DNA from: Rhizobiales bacterium 62-17
Lineage (GTDB): Bacteria > Pseudomonadota > Alphaproteobacteria > Rhizobiales > Beijerinckiaceae
Reading direction: 5' to 3'
Assembly (NCBI GenBank): GCA_001898965.1
Contig: MKVW01000009.1
Coordinates: 422,727-486,726, forward strand
Length of the DNA stretch: 64,000 nucleotides
In this document: piece by piece, positions 28,061-38,057 of the stretch
Layout: every line of letters begins with the position of its first letter
How positions within the stretch are numbered: position 1 is the stretch's first letter
The notes under the pieces: model-generated
What the model was told of the DNA's origin: nothing
Database searches by the model: none
What the model saw: the letters and a program-made list of their open reading frames with translations, nothing else
Program-made: the position numbers and the translations under genes

Positions 28061-29292
28061 TGCAGACTCTGGCCGAACAGACGGCAGACGACGAAGCACT
28101 TGTCGCCCGCCTTGCCGAAGACTTGCGCCACCATGCAGGCTTCGGCGAAAAATATTCCGGCGGCCCCGGCGATCAGGCGACGGCCGATTGGATCGCCGAA
28201 CGCATGCAGGCCGCTGGCCTGCGCGTCGACCGACATCAGATTGATACGCCATACTTCACTCCGCGCGTCTGCACCCTGCGCTGCGCCGGCGACAGCCTCG
28301 ATGTGCTGCCGCAAGCCCCCGTCATGACCACCGGATCCGCCGGCATCACGGCACCGCTGGCGATCATCCACAGCACGCACGACGCGGCGCGCGCAGCCAA
28401 TGCCATCGCCATTGTGGTCGCACCCTTCCGCCGCCACGCGGCGATCTGGCTACCGCCGATCGGCCCGCTCGTCTCCGCCGCCGTGGAAGCCGGAGCAAAA
28501 GCGATCGTCATCGTCACCACTGGCCCTTCGGGCGAGGCGGTGGCGCTCAACGCCCCCCTCGATGCGCCGTTCACGCCGGTGCCATCAGCTGTCCTGGCGC
28601 CGCGCGCCCTGGAACCATTGCTGGCCGCCGCCGCACGCGGCGAGGTGGCGACCTTGATCCTCGATGGCGCGGCTGAGCGGCGACAGACCGCCAATCTCAT
28701 GGCGACGCTCGACCGCGGCCCGCGCTGGCTCGCCTTCTCGACGCCCCGAACCGGCTGGTTCGATTGCGTCGGCGAGCGCGGCACCGGCACGGCGGCCTTC
28801 CTCGCCCTCCTCGACTGGGCCGTGCAGCGCTTTCCCGATCATTCGCTGTTCGCGCTCAATTCCGGCGGCCACGAATATCGCTTCGGCGGCACCCATCACG
28901 CGCTCGATCTGGCACCGCCGCCCCAAGCGACCACGCTGTGGACCCATATCGGCGCCACGCTCGCGGCCCGCGATGTGCTGGAATTTCGCGGCCAACAGAT
29001 TTTGCTGCCGTCAGCCGATCCGCAGCGTGTGTTGATGGTGACGGAGCCGCTGCGCGCGGCGGCGCAGGAGGCTTTCGATGGTCTGTCCGGCCTCGAATGT
29101 CCGCAACCGATCGCCGCCGAGGCGGGCGAACTCTCCACCATCACCGCGCGCGGCTATGACAAAGCCTTCGCCATGCTCGGCGTCCACCGTTGGTTCCACA
29201 CCCGGCAGGACACGCTCGACAAGGTGGATGCCGCCCTGCTGGCGCCCGTGGTGCGCGCGCATATGCGTTTGATCGAAGCCGCAGTTTCATGA
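28060..29292 (+). CDS. M28-like protein lacking several zinc ligands
   Basis: 410 residues resembling M28 metallopeptidases with an inserted PA domain: residues 1-75 contain the GPGDQATADWIAERMQAAGLRV lead-in, 75-200 look like the PA insert, and 220-400 the peptidase core. The expected zinc-site HxD is replaced by STPRTGWF (about 226-233), the bridging Asp by GERGTGTAAFL, and the catalytic EE by GHE (about 270), while the late HTRQDTLDKVD (about 379) is kept. It may therefore bind substrate rather than cleave it. Its start overlaps the binding-protein stop by one base, so both are co-translated. Confidence 0.65.
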   Translation: MQTLAEQTADDEALVARLAEDLRHHAGFGEKYSGGPGDQATADWIAERMQAAGLRVDRHQIDTPYFTPRVCTLRCAGDSLDVLPQAPVMTTGSAGITAPLAIIHSTHDAARAANAIAIVVAPFRRHAAIWLPPIGPLVSAAVEAGAKAIVIVTTGPSGEAVALNAPLDAPFTPVPSAVLAPRALEPLLAAAARGEVATLILDGAAERRQTANLMATLDRGPRWLAFSTPRTGWFDCVGERGTGTAAFLALLDWAVQRFPDHSLFALNSGGHEYRFGGTHHALDLAPPPQATTLWTHIGATLAARDVLEFRGQQILLPSADPQRVLMVTEPLRAAAQEAFDGLSGLECPQPIAAEAGELSTITARGYDKAFAMLGVHRWFHTRQDTLDKVDAALLAPVVRAHMRLIEAAVS

Positions 29293-29371
29293 TCGCCCGT
29301 GCCTGGCGCCAGATCCATCACGACGAAATGGTTCATTCGCAGCGCCATGGCGAACCAGGCGACATGCCCGC

Positions 29372-29403
29372 AAAAACAAAGGCGGCGACCCGAAGGTCGC
29401 CGT
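29372..29403 (-). terminator. Terminator downstream of tRNA-Gly
   Basis: Stem CGGCGACC / GGTCGCCG (29383-29390 with 29395-29402) around CGAA. On the minus strand it is followed by a T-rich run (complement of 29372-29380). It ends the tRNA transcript. Confidence 0.7.
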
Positions 29404-29430
29404 GCCAAAGCCTTTGATCTTGTCTGAAAT

Positions 29431-29505
29431 TGGAGCGGGCGAAGGGATTCGAACCCTCGACCCCAACCTTGGCAAGGTTGTGCTCTACCCCTGAGCTACA
29501 CCCGC
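29431..29505 (-). tRNA. tRNA-Gly (anticodon GCC)
   Basis: Read on the minus strand it has a seven-base acceptor stem GCGGGTG / CGCCCGC with one G-T pair, D-arm with TAGCTCAGGGGTAGAGC, anticodon stem ACCTT with loop containing GCC (decodes GGC and GGT), T-arm GGGTTCGAATCCC, and an encoded CCA end (29431-29433). 75 bases including CCA. A promoter lies just upstream and a terminator 28 bases downstream, so it is a monocistronic tRNA gene. Confidence 0.95.
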
Positions 29506-29535
29506 GTCACGTGGACGCCGTCGCTTCCGGCGGCG

Positions 29536-29564
29536 TATATGCCGGATTCCTTTCGCGATTGCAA
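29536..29564 (-). promoter_or_regulatory. Promoter of tRNA-Gly
   Basis: On the minus strand TTGCAA (29564-29559) and CATATA (29541-29536) are 17 bases apart, placing a start of transcription about 25 bases before the tRNA. Spacing is ideal for the housekeeping sigma factor. Confidence 0.5.
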
Positions 29565-29682
29565 CACGCCTGATAGGCCAATTTGCAGCGATTTTTGTCT
29601 TCGATCACCGGTGATTTCAGCGGCATTTTGCCCTAAACGGCCCTGAATCGAAGAATCAGCGCAAAAGGCGACACGCACACCC

Positions 29683-30180
29683 ATGGCCAGCACACCGGAG
29701 GACCTGTTCCGCTATTTCGACGAAATCGGCGTCGAAACATCGACGGAGCGCCACGGCCCCGTGTTCACGGTGGAGGAATCGCGCCACCTGCACGAGACCA
29801 TTCCCGGCGCCCACACCAAAAATCTGTTCCTGTGGGACCGGAAATCGAAGTTTTTCCTGGTCACCGCCCAGGAGAACACGAAAATCGCCCTCAACGGCCT
29901 GCACCGCAAGCTCGGCGCCGCCGGCCGGCTGTCGTTCGGCTCGGAAGACAAGATGCTGGAATTTCTCGGCGTGACGCCGGGTTCCGTCACCCCGTTTGGC
30001 CTCGTTAACGACAAAACCCAGGCGGTGCAGTTCGTTCTCGACCCGGCGCTGGCTGCGGCTGAGGTCATCAACTGCCACCCTCTTACCAATACGATGACCA
30101 CCAGCATCAAGATGGCGGACTTCCGGCGTTTTCTCGACGCAACGGGCCATCCGCCGCTGGTGCTGCCGCTCGCGGACTAG
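29683..30180 (+). CDS. Prolyl-tRNA deacylase, YbaK/ProX family
   Basis: Free-standing editing enzyme that hydrolyses mischarged Ala-tRNA(Pro) or Cys-tRNA(Pro). HGPVFTVEESRHLHETIPGAHTKNLFLWDRK, the QENTKIALNGLHRKLGAAGRLSFGSE block and SVTPFGLVND with the conserved Gly-rich turn match the ProX/PrdX branch. 165 residues, normal. Transcribed alone, with the tRNA-Gly gene diverging from it. Confidence 0.88.
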   Translation: MASTPEDLFRYFDEIGVETSTERHGPVFTVEESRHLHETIPGAHTKNLFLWDRKSKFFLVTAQENTKIALNGLHRKLGAAGRLSFGSEDKMLEFLGVTPGSVTPFGLVNDKTQAVQFVLDPALAAAEVINCHPLTNTMTTSIKMADFRRFLDATGHPPLVLPLAD

Positions 30181-30311
30181 CGGGACAAAAGGCGGTAGAA
30201 GCCGGTAGCGAAACGGTATTCTCGGCGCCATATGTGGCATATGTTTTGAGGCAAGTGGTTTTAAGACAAGCCGGCGGGCCGCGTCCGCGTAAAGACTTCG
30301 GGGTAATTGAG

Positions 30312-31223
30312 ATGAACGACCAGATGATCATCGGCGACGGCGCGGCCACGGGCGGTGCGGAGGCCATCAAGGATGTCACCAGCGCCAGCTTCCGCGTCGA
30401 CGTCATCGCCGAATCGGCGCGCCAGCCTGTCCTCGTCGATTTCTGGGCGCCCTGGTGCGGCCCCTGCAAGCAGCTCGCGCCGGTGCTCGAAAAGGTGGTT
30501 CAGTCGACCCAGGGCAAGGTGCGCCTGGTCAAGATGAACATCGACGAGCATCCGCAGATCGCCGGCCAGCTCGGCATCAAATCGATCCCCGCCGTCATCG
30601 CCTTCCAGCGCGGCCAGCCGGTCGACGGTTTCATGGGCGCGCTGCCGGAAGGCCAGATCAAGAATTTCATCGAACGACTCATCGGCCCGCTCACCGGCGC
30701 CGCCGACGACCTGATCGCCGAAGCGGAAGCCGCCCTTACCGCTGGTGAGAATGAAGCCGCCGCCGAAACCTTCGCCGCCGCCTTGCAGGAAGACGAGGCC
30801 AACGCCAAGGCGCTCGGTGGCCTGGTGCGCGCGCTCGTCGCCCTGGGCGATCTCGAACAGGCGCGCGCCGCTTTGGCGCAGACGCCGAAGGGTAGCGAGA
30901 ACGATCCGGCCATCACCGCCGCCAAAGCGGCCATCGAGATCGCCGAACAATCCGGCAATCTCGGCGAGACCGCCGAACTCGAAGCCAAGGTGCAAGCCAA
31001 TCCGGCCGACAATCAGGCGCGCTTGGATCTGGCGCTGGCATTTAATGCCCAGGGCAAGCGCGAGGACGCCACCGATCAGCTGATCGCCATCATCAAACGC
31101 GATCGCAATTGGAACGATGACGGCGCGCGCAAGCAGCTCGTGCAGTTCTTCGAGGCCTGGGGTCCAATGGACGAAGACACGATTTCGGCCCGGCGCAAAT
31201 TGTCGGCGGCCTTGTTTTCTTGA
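30312..31223 (+). CDS. cnoX: Thioredoxin-TPR chaperone, CnoX type
   Basis: An N-terminal thioredoxin domain (about 20-120) with the active-site WCGPC near residue 48 is fused to a C-terminal TPR region of about 170 residues (repeats such as NEAAAETFAAALQEDEANAKALGGLVRAL). This layout is that of CnoX (YbbN), which holds oxidation-prone proteins and passes them to GroEL and DnaK. Presence of both active-site cysteines means redox activity is probably retained. ATG at 30312 is used; the longer frame starts in non-coding sequence. Followed 17 bases later by the LON gene. Confidence 0.88.
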   Translation: MNDQMIIGDGAATGGAEAIKDVTSASFRVDVIAESARQPVLVDFWAPWCGPCKQLAPVLEKVVQSTQGKVRLVKMNIDEHPQIAGQLGIKSIPAVIAFQRGQPVDGFMGALPEGQIKNFIERLIGPLTGAADDLIAEAEAALTAGENEAAAETFAAALQEDEANAKALGGLVRALVALGDLEQARAALAQTPKGSENDPAITAAKAAIEIAEQSGNLGETAELEAKVQANPADNQARLDLALAFNAQGKREDATDQLIAIIKRDRNWNDDGARKQLVQFFEAWGPMDEDTISARRKLSAALFS

Positions 31224-31240
31224 ATCAGCGAGGGTCCGGT

Positions 31241-31915
31241 ATGGCGATCAACAAACCCTATCGATCCATTTCGGACCTTGCCGATACGATCCCGGTGTTT
31301 CCGCTGCCGCGCGCCATCCTGCTGCCGCGCACGCAATTGCCGCTGAACATTTTCGAACCGCGCTATCTCGCCATGTTCGATGATGCGATGAAGAGTGACC
31401 GTCTCGTCGGCATGATTCAGCCGAGCGCCACGGAGGCCAGCGCACAGTTCGATCATCCCTCGCTGCATACGGTGGGCGGCGTCGGCCGCATCACGCAGAT
31501 CGCCGAATCCGGCGATGGCCGCTATCTCATCACTTTGTCGGGCGTGTGCCGTTTCCGCATCGTCGATGAACTGCCGATGCAGCAGCTCTATCGCCAGTGC
31601 CGCGTCTCCTATTCCGAATTCGCCCATGATCTGGAAGCCAATGCCGGCGAGGACGAAGTCGATCGGCCGAGCGTCGTCGATGCACTGCGCACCTTCACCA
31701 AGGCACGGGGCCTGCGCATCGACTGGGACGAGATTCAACGCGCCCCCACCGAAGCGCTGATCAATGCGCTCTCCATGATGAGCCCGTTCGGCCCGAGCGA
31801 GAAACAGGCGCTGCTGGAAGCCGACGATCTCAAGAGCCGCGCCGAGACCCTCGTCGCCATCACCGAATTCGAACTGGCGCGCGACGGCACGACACCGCCC
31901 TCCGCCTTGCAATGA
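31241..31915 (+). CDS. LON substrate-binding-domain protein
   Basis: 224 residues consisting of only the N-terminal LON domain, without AAA+ or protease parts: [29 protein letters not shown] and [28 protein letters not shown] are characteristic. The role of such stand-alone proteins is unclear; substrate or peptide binding is inferred. It lies between cnoX and the Trm112-like gene, whose start overlaps its stop (ATGA), suggesting a three-gene operon. Confidence 0.88.
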   Translation: MAINKPYRSISDLADTIPVFPLPRAILLPRTQLPLNIFEPRYLAMFDDAMKSDRLVGMIQPSATEASAQFDHPSLHTVGGVGRITQIAESGDGRYLITLSGVCRFRIVDELPMQQLYRQCRVSYSEFAHDLEANAGEDEVDRPSVVDALRTFTKARGLRIDWDEIQRAPTEALINALSMMSPFGPSEKQALLEADDLKSRAETLVAITEFELARDGTTPPSALQ

Positions 31916-32160
31916 ACGACAGCGACAACATACCTGTTCCCATCGAGCCCGAGACGCCGCGCGAGCCGCAGGGCAGCGACGATCGCACGGTGATGGACCA
32001 GCGTCTGTTGCAGGTTCTAGTGTGCCCGGTGACACGCGGTCCTTTGATCTATGATCGCGAAGCACAGGAGCTGATTTCCGAATCGGCGCGTTACGCCTAT
32101 CCGGTGCGCGACGGCATTCCGATTCTCATCATCGATGAGGCACGGCGGATCGAGGATTAG
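31912..32160 (+). CDS. Trm112-like protein
   Basis: 82 residues. The core [25 protein letters not shown] and [17 protein letters not shown] is that of the Trm112/YcaR family, small proteins that activate or stabilise methyltransferases. Only one Cys remains (VCPVT), so the zinc-binding set of eukaryotic Trm112 is absent. The start overlaps the LON gene by four bases. It ends four bases into the convergent ubiH gene. Confidence 0.88.
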   Translation: MNDSDNIPVPIEPETPREPQGSDDRTVMDQRLLQVLVCPVTRGPLIYDREAQELISESARYAYPVRDGIPILIIDEARRIED

Positions 32161-33377
32161 GCCGCCGCCTTCTCCGCGCGAAACAAGCGCGGCGGCTCGC
32201 CCGAGAGGCCCATTGCTTCGTTGAGCAAGGCGCGCTTCAACAGACGCGAGTTCTGCACCACGGCGACGCCGCTACGGCGCAGATCGGCGAGCGGGCCTTT
32301 CATCTTGTAGATGTGATGCAACAGATCGACGCCCATCGCCGAAACGGCGGAATCGAAACGGCGCGAGGATTCATATGCCTTCAGCGTGATGTCAGAACCG
32401 ATGTCGAGGCCCAACGACGCCTGATCGATGATCGCATCGGTGAGGCAGCCGACATCGCGCAATGCCAGATTGAGCCCTTGGCCCGCCAGCGGATGAATGC
32501 GATGCGCCGCATCGCCGACCAGAGCGAAACGCGGCGCGACGAACGTGCGCGCCAGCGCGAAAGTAAGCGGAAAGGTCAGCGGCCGATCGACAAGGCTCAA
32601 CGCGCCCCAGCGATGGCCGACGCGCCGTTCGACTTCGGCGAGGAAGGCCTCGTCTGAAAGCGCCAGTGCCGTGCTGGCTTCTTCGGGTGTGGCCGTCCAG
32701 ATCAGCGACGAGCGCCGCCCGGGCAGGGGCAGCATGGCGATCGGGCCGGATTCGAGGAAATGCTGAACCGCCACGCCCTCGTGATCGGCTTCATGGCCGA
32801 TGGTCGCGGCAAGAGCGGTGCGCTGATAGTCCCAGGCGATCGATTTCAGCCCGGCCTGATCACGCAGCGACGAGCGGCTGCCATCAGCCGAGACGACCAG
32901 CCGCGCCGTCATCTCAGTGCCATCGGCGAGCCGCAGCCGCGCCGTCGCCACGCCGGCCTCGAAGGATGTGGCATGCACCGGCTTGAAATCCACGCCAGCG
33001 GCGGCCGCCGCGCGCTGCGCCGCCTCTTCCAGATCGGCATGGAAGGCGATGTGGGCGAGAACGGCGCCTTTTACATCGGCGCTGTCGAAGGTGAGATTGG
33101 GAATGCGCACCGCATCCGAAAGCCTTGAATCGGAGATTTCCATCCGCGTCACCGGCGCCGCCCGGTCGGCCACCTCGGGCCAGATGCCCAGCCGCTCCAG
33201 CATGATCCGCGGTCCCGGCGCCACCGCCGAGGTGCGGTGATGGCGGCGCGGGCGGGAGAGCGCGCCGTCGACCAGCGCGACGGACAGCGCCGAACCGGCC
33301 TGGCGCTTCAACGCCGTCGCCAGCACCAACCCCGACAGGCCGCCGCCGACGACGATGACATCATGACTGCTACACAT
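32157..33377 (-). CDS. FAD-dependent ubiquinone hydroxylase, UbiH/UbiF family
   Basis: Flavoprotein monooxygenase that hydroxylates the ubiquinone ring during coenzyme Q synthesis. [13 protein letters not shown] is the FAD dinucleotide fold (about 10-22), DGSRSSLRD the second site, and [22 protein letters not shown] the family's FAD-ribityl motif. 406 residues from the ATG at 33377. UbiH, UbiF, UbiI and the single-hydroxylase UbiL of Alphaproteobacteria cannot be separated by eye. It is transcribed alone, converging on the Trm112 gene. Confidence 0.88.
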   Translation of the reverse strand: MCSSHDVIVVGGGLSGLVLATALKRQAGSALSVALVDGALSRPRRHHRTSAVAPGPRIMLERLGIWPEVADRAAPVTRMEISDSRLSDAVRIPNLTFDSADVKGAVLAHIAFHADLEEAAQRAAAAAGVDFKPVHATSFEAGVATARLRLADGTEMTARLVVSADGSRSSLRDQAGLKSIAWDYQRTALAATIGHEADHEGVAVQHFLESGPIAMLPLPGRRSSLIWTATPEEASTALALSDEAFLAEVERRVGHRWGALSLVDRPLTFPLTFALARTFVAPRFALVGDAAHRIHPLAGQGLNLALRDVGCLTDAIIDQASLGLDIGSDITLKAYESSRRFDSAVSAMGVDLLHHIYKMKGPLADLRRSGVAVVQNSRLLKRALLNEAMGLSGEPPRLFRAEKAAA

Positions 33378-33582
33378 CTGCGAAAATCCCTGATGCGCGC
33401 TTGTATCACGGCCTATCCGCACGGTCAGGCTTATCAATGTGAATAGAAAATAGGCACTTTGCCGCGATTCGCTGCACTCGGGCCGCCGCGCATTTGGTCA
33501 ACCGCCGCGCGATCCTTGAAATCCCGCCCGCTGAACCGCGATTGCGCAACCCCAGCCATCTTCCGCCGCTTATTCGGGCATT

Positions 33583-33598
33583 TGGCATAAGACTTGCT
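33583..33598 (+). promoter_or_regulatory. Sigma-54-type promoter of the first amtB
   Basis: TGGCAT-AAGAC-TTGCT has GG and GC with the required ten bases between them, matching the -24/-12 consensus TGGCAC-N5-TTGCA except at two less-conserved positions. It lies 45 bases upstream of the first amtB start. Sigma-54 control by NtrC is expected for ammonium transporters. Confidence 0.7.
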
Positions 33599-33643
33599 CA
33601 TAATTTGCCCAAACCGCAGGATTTTCAGGCAGGGGCATTTCTG

Positions 33644-34951
33644 ATGAAGCGTTTGGTAGGGACGGCCGCCGCGGCAACCATGCTGGCGACGACGGCAGCG
33701 CATGCACAAGAAACGATGAAGATCGACCCGGCCGACACCGGCTTCATGATCATCGCCACCGGCCTCGTGCTGCTGATGACCCTGCCCGGCCTGGCGCTGT
33801 TTTACTGCGGCATGGTGCGCAAGAAGAACGTGCTCGCCACCATGGCGCAGAGCGCGGCAGCCACCGCCATCGTCTCGATCCTGTGGTTCGCCGCCGGCTA
33901 TTCGCTGACCTTCGCCGGCGAGGGCAGCATTTTCGGCTCGTTCGATCGCATCTTCTTCGCCGGCATCGGCCTGGAATCGATCAATCCGGCAGCCAAGACC
34001 ATTCCCGAACTGCTGTTCGCCATCTATCAGATGACTTTCGCGATCATCACCTGCGCGCTGGTCGGCGGCGCCGTGGCCGATCGCATGAAATTCTCCGCCT
34101 TCTGCTGGTTCTGCGTGCTCTGGCTGTTCATCGTCTATGTGCCGCTGGCGCATATGGTGTGGGGCGGCGGCTGGCTGGCGAGCCTCGGCGTCATCGATTT
34201 CGCCGGCGGCACGGTGGTGCATATCAATGCCGGCGTCGCCGGTCTCGTCGCCTGCTATATGATCGGCAGCCGCCAGGGCTGGGGCCGCGAAAACATGTCG
34301 CCCTTCGATCTCACCCTTGCGGTGGTCGGCACCGGCCTGCTCTGGGTCGGCTGGTTCGGCTTCAACGGCGGATCGGCGCTGGGCGCCGGCTCGCGCGCCG
34401 TCTTCGCCATCACCGCCACCCATCTCGCCGCCTGCGCCGGCGCCATCGCCTGGAGCGCGCTCGAATGGATCGAGCGTGGCAAGCCCTCGGTGCTCGGCGT
34501 CATTTCCGGCGCCATCGCCGGCCTCGGCACGATCACGCCGGCCTCCGGCTTCGTCCTGCCCTGGCATGGCCTGGTCATCGGCGCGGTTGCCGGCATCGTC
34601 TGCTTCTATTTCTGCACGGCGATCAAGACGCGGCTCAAATATGACGATTCCCTCGATGTCTTCGGCGTTCACGGCGTCGGCGGCATTTTGGGCACGCTGG
34701 CCGCCGGCGTGTTCGCCACCGCCGCGCTCTCAGCCGCGCCCGATGCGCCCGGCGTCGCCGGCCTCCTCGAAGGCAATGTGCGCCAGCTCGGCATTCAGGC
34801 GATCGGCGTCATCGTCACCATCGTCTGGTGCGTGATCGGCACGGCCATCGTGCTGAAAGCCCTCGACCTGACCATCGGCCTGCGCGTCAGCGCCGACCAG
34901 GAGCGCGAAGGCCTCGATCTGTCGATGCATGGCGAGGCGATTCATCCGTAA
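33644..34951 (+). CDS. amtB: Ammonium transporter (Amt family), first copy
   Basis: Trimeric ammonia channel. A signal peptide (about 1-22, ending AHAQE) precedes about 11 membrane helices. The pore residues are visible: the paired His in AHMVWGGGWL and FGVHGVGGILG, and the Phe gate region. The first Amt signature reads LALFYCGMVRKKNV, with Cys-Met where LFYGGLV is typical; this marks a second Amt subtype. 435 residues. ATG 33644 follows AGGGGC by seven bases. It is transcribed from the sigma-54-type promoter, without its own PII gene. Confidence 0.93.
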   Translation: MKRLVGTAAAATMLATTAAHAQETMKIDPADTGFMIIATGLVLLMTLPGLALFYCGMVRKKNVLATMAQSAAATAIVSILWFAAGYSLTFAGEGSIFGSFDRIFFAGIGLESINPAAKTIPELLFAIYQMTFAIITCALVGGAVADRMKFSAFCWFCVLWLFIVYVPLAHMVWGGGWLASLGVIDFAGGTVVHINAGVAGLVACYMIGSRQGWGRENMSPFDLTLAVVGTGLLWVGWFGFNGGSALGAGSRAVFAITATHLAACAGAIAWSALEWIERGKPSVLGVISGAIAGLGTITPASGFVLPWHGLVIGAVAGIVCFYFCTAIKTRLKYDDSLDVFGVHGVGGILGTLAAGVFATAALSAAPDAPGVAGLLEGNVRQLGIQAIGVIVTIVWCVIGTAIVLKALDLTIGLRVSADQEREGLDLSMHGEAIHP

Positions 34952-35014
34952 AATCGCCGATTTGACGGGCCGGCGCGAACACCCCTAGGTAGAACCGATA
35001 AACGGGTGTTTGCG

Positions 35015-35899
35015 ATGGCCAGCGACAATAGCGACAACGACATTGTGCATCTCCTCGATCTCGAACAGATCGAGGAGACCATTTTTCGCGGTGTCGGCCT
35101 GCGCACAAGCTGGCGGCGCACCTTCGGCGGCCTGGTGATCGCCCAGGCGGCGACAGCGGCCGCCCGCACGGTCGATCCTGACAAGCCGATGCATTCCCTG
35201 CACGGCTATTTCATCCTGCCCGGCGATTCCGTGAAGCCCATCGTCTATCAGGTGGAGCGGGTGCGCGACGGCCGCAGTTTCTCGACACGGCGCTGCGTCG
35301 CCATTCAGAACGGCCAGGTGATCTTCTTTCTCTCGGCCTCCTTCCACCTCGAGGAAGAGGGCTTCTCGCATCAGACGCCGATGCCGATGAACGTGCCCGA
35401 CCCGGATTCCCTGCCGAGTCTCGCCGACATCATGAAGAACTATGGCGAGATCATTCCGCCGGTCATCAAACAGTATTTCACCGGCGAACGGCCGATCGAA
35501 CTGCGCCCCATCGATCTCGGCCGCTATCTGCCGCTGAAAGACGGTGAGATCCGGCCGGCCGAGCAACGCGCCTGGGTGCGCGCCAGCCGCAAACTGCCCG
35601 ATGACCCGAGCCTGCACCGCGCCGTGCTCGCCTATCTCTCCGACATGACCCTGCTCGACACCTCGCTCGTCACCCACGGCACCACCGTGTTCAGCCAGGA
35701 AATGCAGGCGGCGAGCCTCGACCACGCTTTGTGGTTCCACCGGCCGTTCCGCGCCGACGAGTGGCTGCTCTATGTTCAAGACAGCCCCAACGCCAACGGC
35801 GCGCTCGGCCTCACCCGCGGCAGCATCTATGCCCGCAATGGCGATTTGGTCGCCTCCGTCGCCCAGGAAGGCCTGATCAGGCCGAAGGCAGCCAAATAG
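35015..35899 (+). CDS. tesB: Acyl-CoA thioesterase II (TesB)
   Basis: Double hot-dog thioesterase that cleaves acyl-CoA to free acid and CoA. The N-terminal TFGGLVIAQAATAAARTV and HSLHGYFILPGD blocks and the C-terminal SLDHALWFHRPFRADEWLLYVQDSP domain make up the two hot-dog halves; SHTGF-like active-site residues are less clear. 294 residues from ATG 35015 (spaced eight bases from ACGGG); GTG at 35006 adds three. It stands between the two amtB genes. Confidence 0.9.
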   Translation: MASDNSDNDIVHLLDLEQIEETIFRGVGLRTSWRRTFGGLVIAQAATAAARTVDPDKPMHSLHGYFILPGDSVKPIVYQVERVRDGRSFSTRRCVAIQNGQVIFFLSASFHLEEEGFSHQTPMPMNVPDPDSLPSLADIMKNYGEIIPPVIKQYFTGERPIELRPIDLGRYLPLKDGEIRPAEQRAWVRASRKLPDDPSLHRAVLAYLSDMTLLDTSLVTHGTTVFSQEMQAASLDHALWFHRPFRADEWLLYVQDSPNANGALGLTRGSIYARNGDLVASVAQEGLIRPKAAK

Positions 35900-36037
35900 G
35901 GCGCACCGCCGGGCTAAAGCCAAGCTTCACCGGTGAAAAGACCGGATTCTAGGCAATCGCCTCCTGTCTGCTCAAATTTTGGTCATCGACTCCCATCGCC
36001 CTGCGCCGAATCGCGGCAGCAGCCCGCCTAAGTCATT

Positions 36038-36053
36038 TGGCACGCAGATTGAT
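36038..36053 (+). promoter_or_regulatory. Sigma-54-type promoter of glnK-amtB
   Basis: TGGCACG-N4-TTGAT matches the consensus fully at the -24 side and has GA instead of GC at -12, with the correct ten-base spacing. It is 100 bases before glnK. NtrC-activated sigma-54 promoters are typical of glnK-amtB operons. Confidence 0.6.
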
Positions 36054-36096
36054 TCCCAAACGAGCACGAGGCCCGTCCGTACGATGCGCCGCGTGA

Positions 36097-36492
<396 letters not shown>

Positions 36493-36520
36493 GCCTTAGC
36501 CATTCTCCAGGAGCAACTTA

Positions 36521-38008
36521 ATGACACTGATACCTCACCTTCGCAGGTTTGCCGGCCTATCCGGCTTGGCCTGCACCCTGGCGCTGGGCTCGGCTCTGCC
36601 GGCTTTCGCCCAGGCCGCGGCCGCACCGGTTCCCAACAAGGGCGACACCGCTTGGCTGCTCGTCGCCACCGCTTTCGTCATGCTGATGTCGATCCCCGGC
36701 CTCGCGCTGTTCTATGGCGGCCTCGTGCGCACCAAGAACATGCTGTCGGTGCTCACCCAGGTCTTCATGATCGTCTGTCTCGTGTCGATCATCTGGGTCG
36801 TTTACGGCTATTCGCTGGCCTTCACCAACGGCGGCAGCCTCAACGACTTCGTCGGCGGCTTCTCGAAAGCCTTCCTGATGGGCGTGACGCCTGAAACCAC
36901 GGCGGGCACATTCTCGAACGGCGTCGTCGTTCCGGAAATGGCTTATCTCGCCTTCCAGATGACCTTCGCCTGCATCACCCCGGCGCTCATCGTTGGCGCC
37001 TTCGCCGAACGTATGAAGTTCTCTGCGCTGGTGCTGTTCACCATTCTCTGGGTGAGCCTGATCTACTTCCCGATGGCCCACATGGTTTGGTACTGGGCCG
37101 GCCCGGATGCGATCGGCGATGCCGCGAAGGCAGTGGCTGGCGCGGCTGACGAAGCGGCCAAGAAAGTGGCGCAGGCCAAGCTCGACGAAGTCAAGCTCGA
37201 TGCTGGCATGCTGTTCCAGTGGGGCGCCCTCGACTTCGCCGGCGGCACGGTCGTTCACATCAACGCCGGTATCGCCGGTCTCGTCGGCTGTCTGATGCTC
37301 GGCAAGCGCATCGGCTATCCGCGTGAAATGATGGCGCCGCACTCGCTGACGCTCACCATGGTCGGCGCCTCGCTGCTGTGGTTCGGCTGGTTCGGCTTCA
37401 ACGCCGGCTCGAACCTGGAAGCCAACGGCACCACCGCCATGGCCTTCCTCAACACCTTCGTTGCCACGTCGGCCGCGGCGCTCGCCTGGCTGTTCGCGGA
37501 ATGGGGTGCGAAGGGCAAGCCGTCGCTGCTCGGCATGGTCTCGGGTGCGATCGCCGGTCTCGTCGCCATCACACCGGCGTCGGGTTTCGCCGGACCGATG
37601 GGCTCGATCGTCCTCGGCATTGTCGCTGGTATCGTCTGCTTCTTCTTCGTCGCGACGGTGAAGAACAAACTCGGCTACGACGACTCTCTCGACGTCTTCG
37701 GCGTCCATTGCATCGGTGGCATCATCGGCGCGCTCGGCACGGGCATCCTGGTCAACCAGGCACTCGGCGGCGCCGGCATCCCCGACTATGAAAGCAAGCC
37801 CGGCGAACTGGCCCTCGCGGCCTATGAGTTCGGTCCGGCTTTCATGGCGCAGGTGAAAGCGGTGATCTTCACCCTGCTGTGGTCCGGCATCGGCTCGGCG
37901 ATCCTCTACAAGATCGTCGATCTGATCATCGGCCTGCGCGTCGCCCCCGATCAGGAACGCGAAGGTCTCGACATCGCCGAACACGGCGAGCGTGCCTACA
38001 ACAACTGA
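36521..38008 (+). CDS. amtB: Ammonium transporter AmtB, second copy (glnK-linked)
   Basis: 495-residue Amt-family channel with a signal peptide (about 1-30, ending AFA) and the classical signature ALFYGGLVRTKN. The pore histidines lie in AHMVWYW and FGVHCIGGIIG. A charged helical insert of about 30 residues (around 195-225, rich in Ala/Lys/Glu: DAAKAVAGAADEAAKKVAQ) lies after HMVWYWAGP and is absent from the first copy. ATG 36521 has CAGGAGC nearby. Regulated with glnK by sigma-54. A strong terminator follows. Confidence 0.93.
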   Translation: MTLIPHLRRFAGLSGLACTLALGSALPAFAQAAAAPVPNKGDTAWLLVATAFVMLMSIPGLALFYGGLVRTKNMLSVLTQVFMIVCLVSIIWVVYGYSLAFTNGGSLNDFVGGFSKAFLMGVTPETTAGTFSNGVVVPEMAYLAFQMTFACITPALIVGAFAERMKFSALVLFTILWVSLIYFPMAHMVWYWAGPDAIGDAAKAVAGAADEAAKKVAQAKLDEVKLDAGMLFQWGALDFAGGTVVHINAGIAGLVGCLMLGKRIGYPREMMAPHSLTLTMVGASLLWFGWFGFNAGSNLEANGTTAMAFLNTFVATSAAALAWLFAEWGAKGKPSLLGMVSGAIAGLVAITPASGFAGPMGSIVLGIVAGIVCFFFVATVKNKLGYDDSLDVFGVHCIGGIIGALGTGILVNQALGGAGIPDYESKPGELALAAYEFGPAFMAQVKAVIFTLLWSGIGSAILYKIVDLIIGLRVAPDQEREGLDIAEHGERAYNN

Positions 38009-38030
38009 TCGTCGATCCTTTCGACAACGG

Positions 38031-38057
38031 ACGGCGCCCTTCGGGGCGCCGTTTTTG
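38031..38057 (+). terminator. Intrinsic terminator of the glnK-amtB operon
   Basis: Perfect nine-base stem ACGGCGCCC (38031-38039) / GGGCGCCGT (38044-38052) with a TTCG tetraloop, followed by a T run (38052-38056). Confidence 0.9.

Noticed and set aside
33480..33580. NtrC-binding sites upstream of amtB-1
   Set aside because: Only isolated TGCAC-like half-sites are present; no full TGCACC-N5-GGTGCA palindrome was found.
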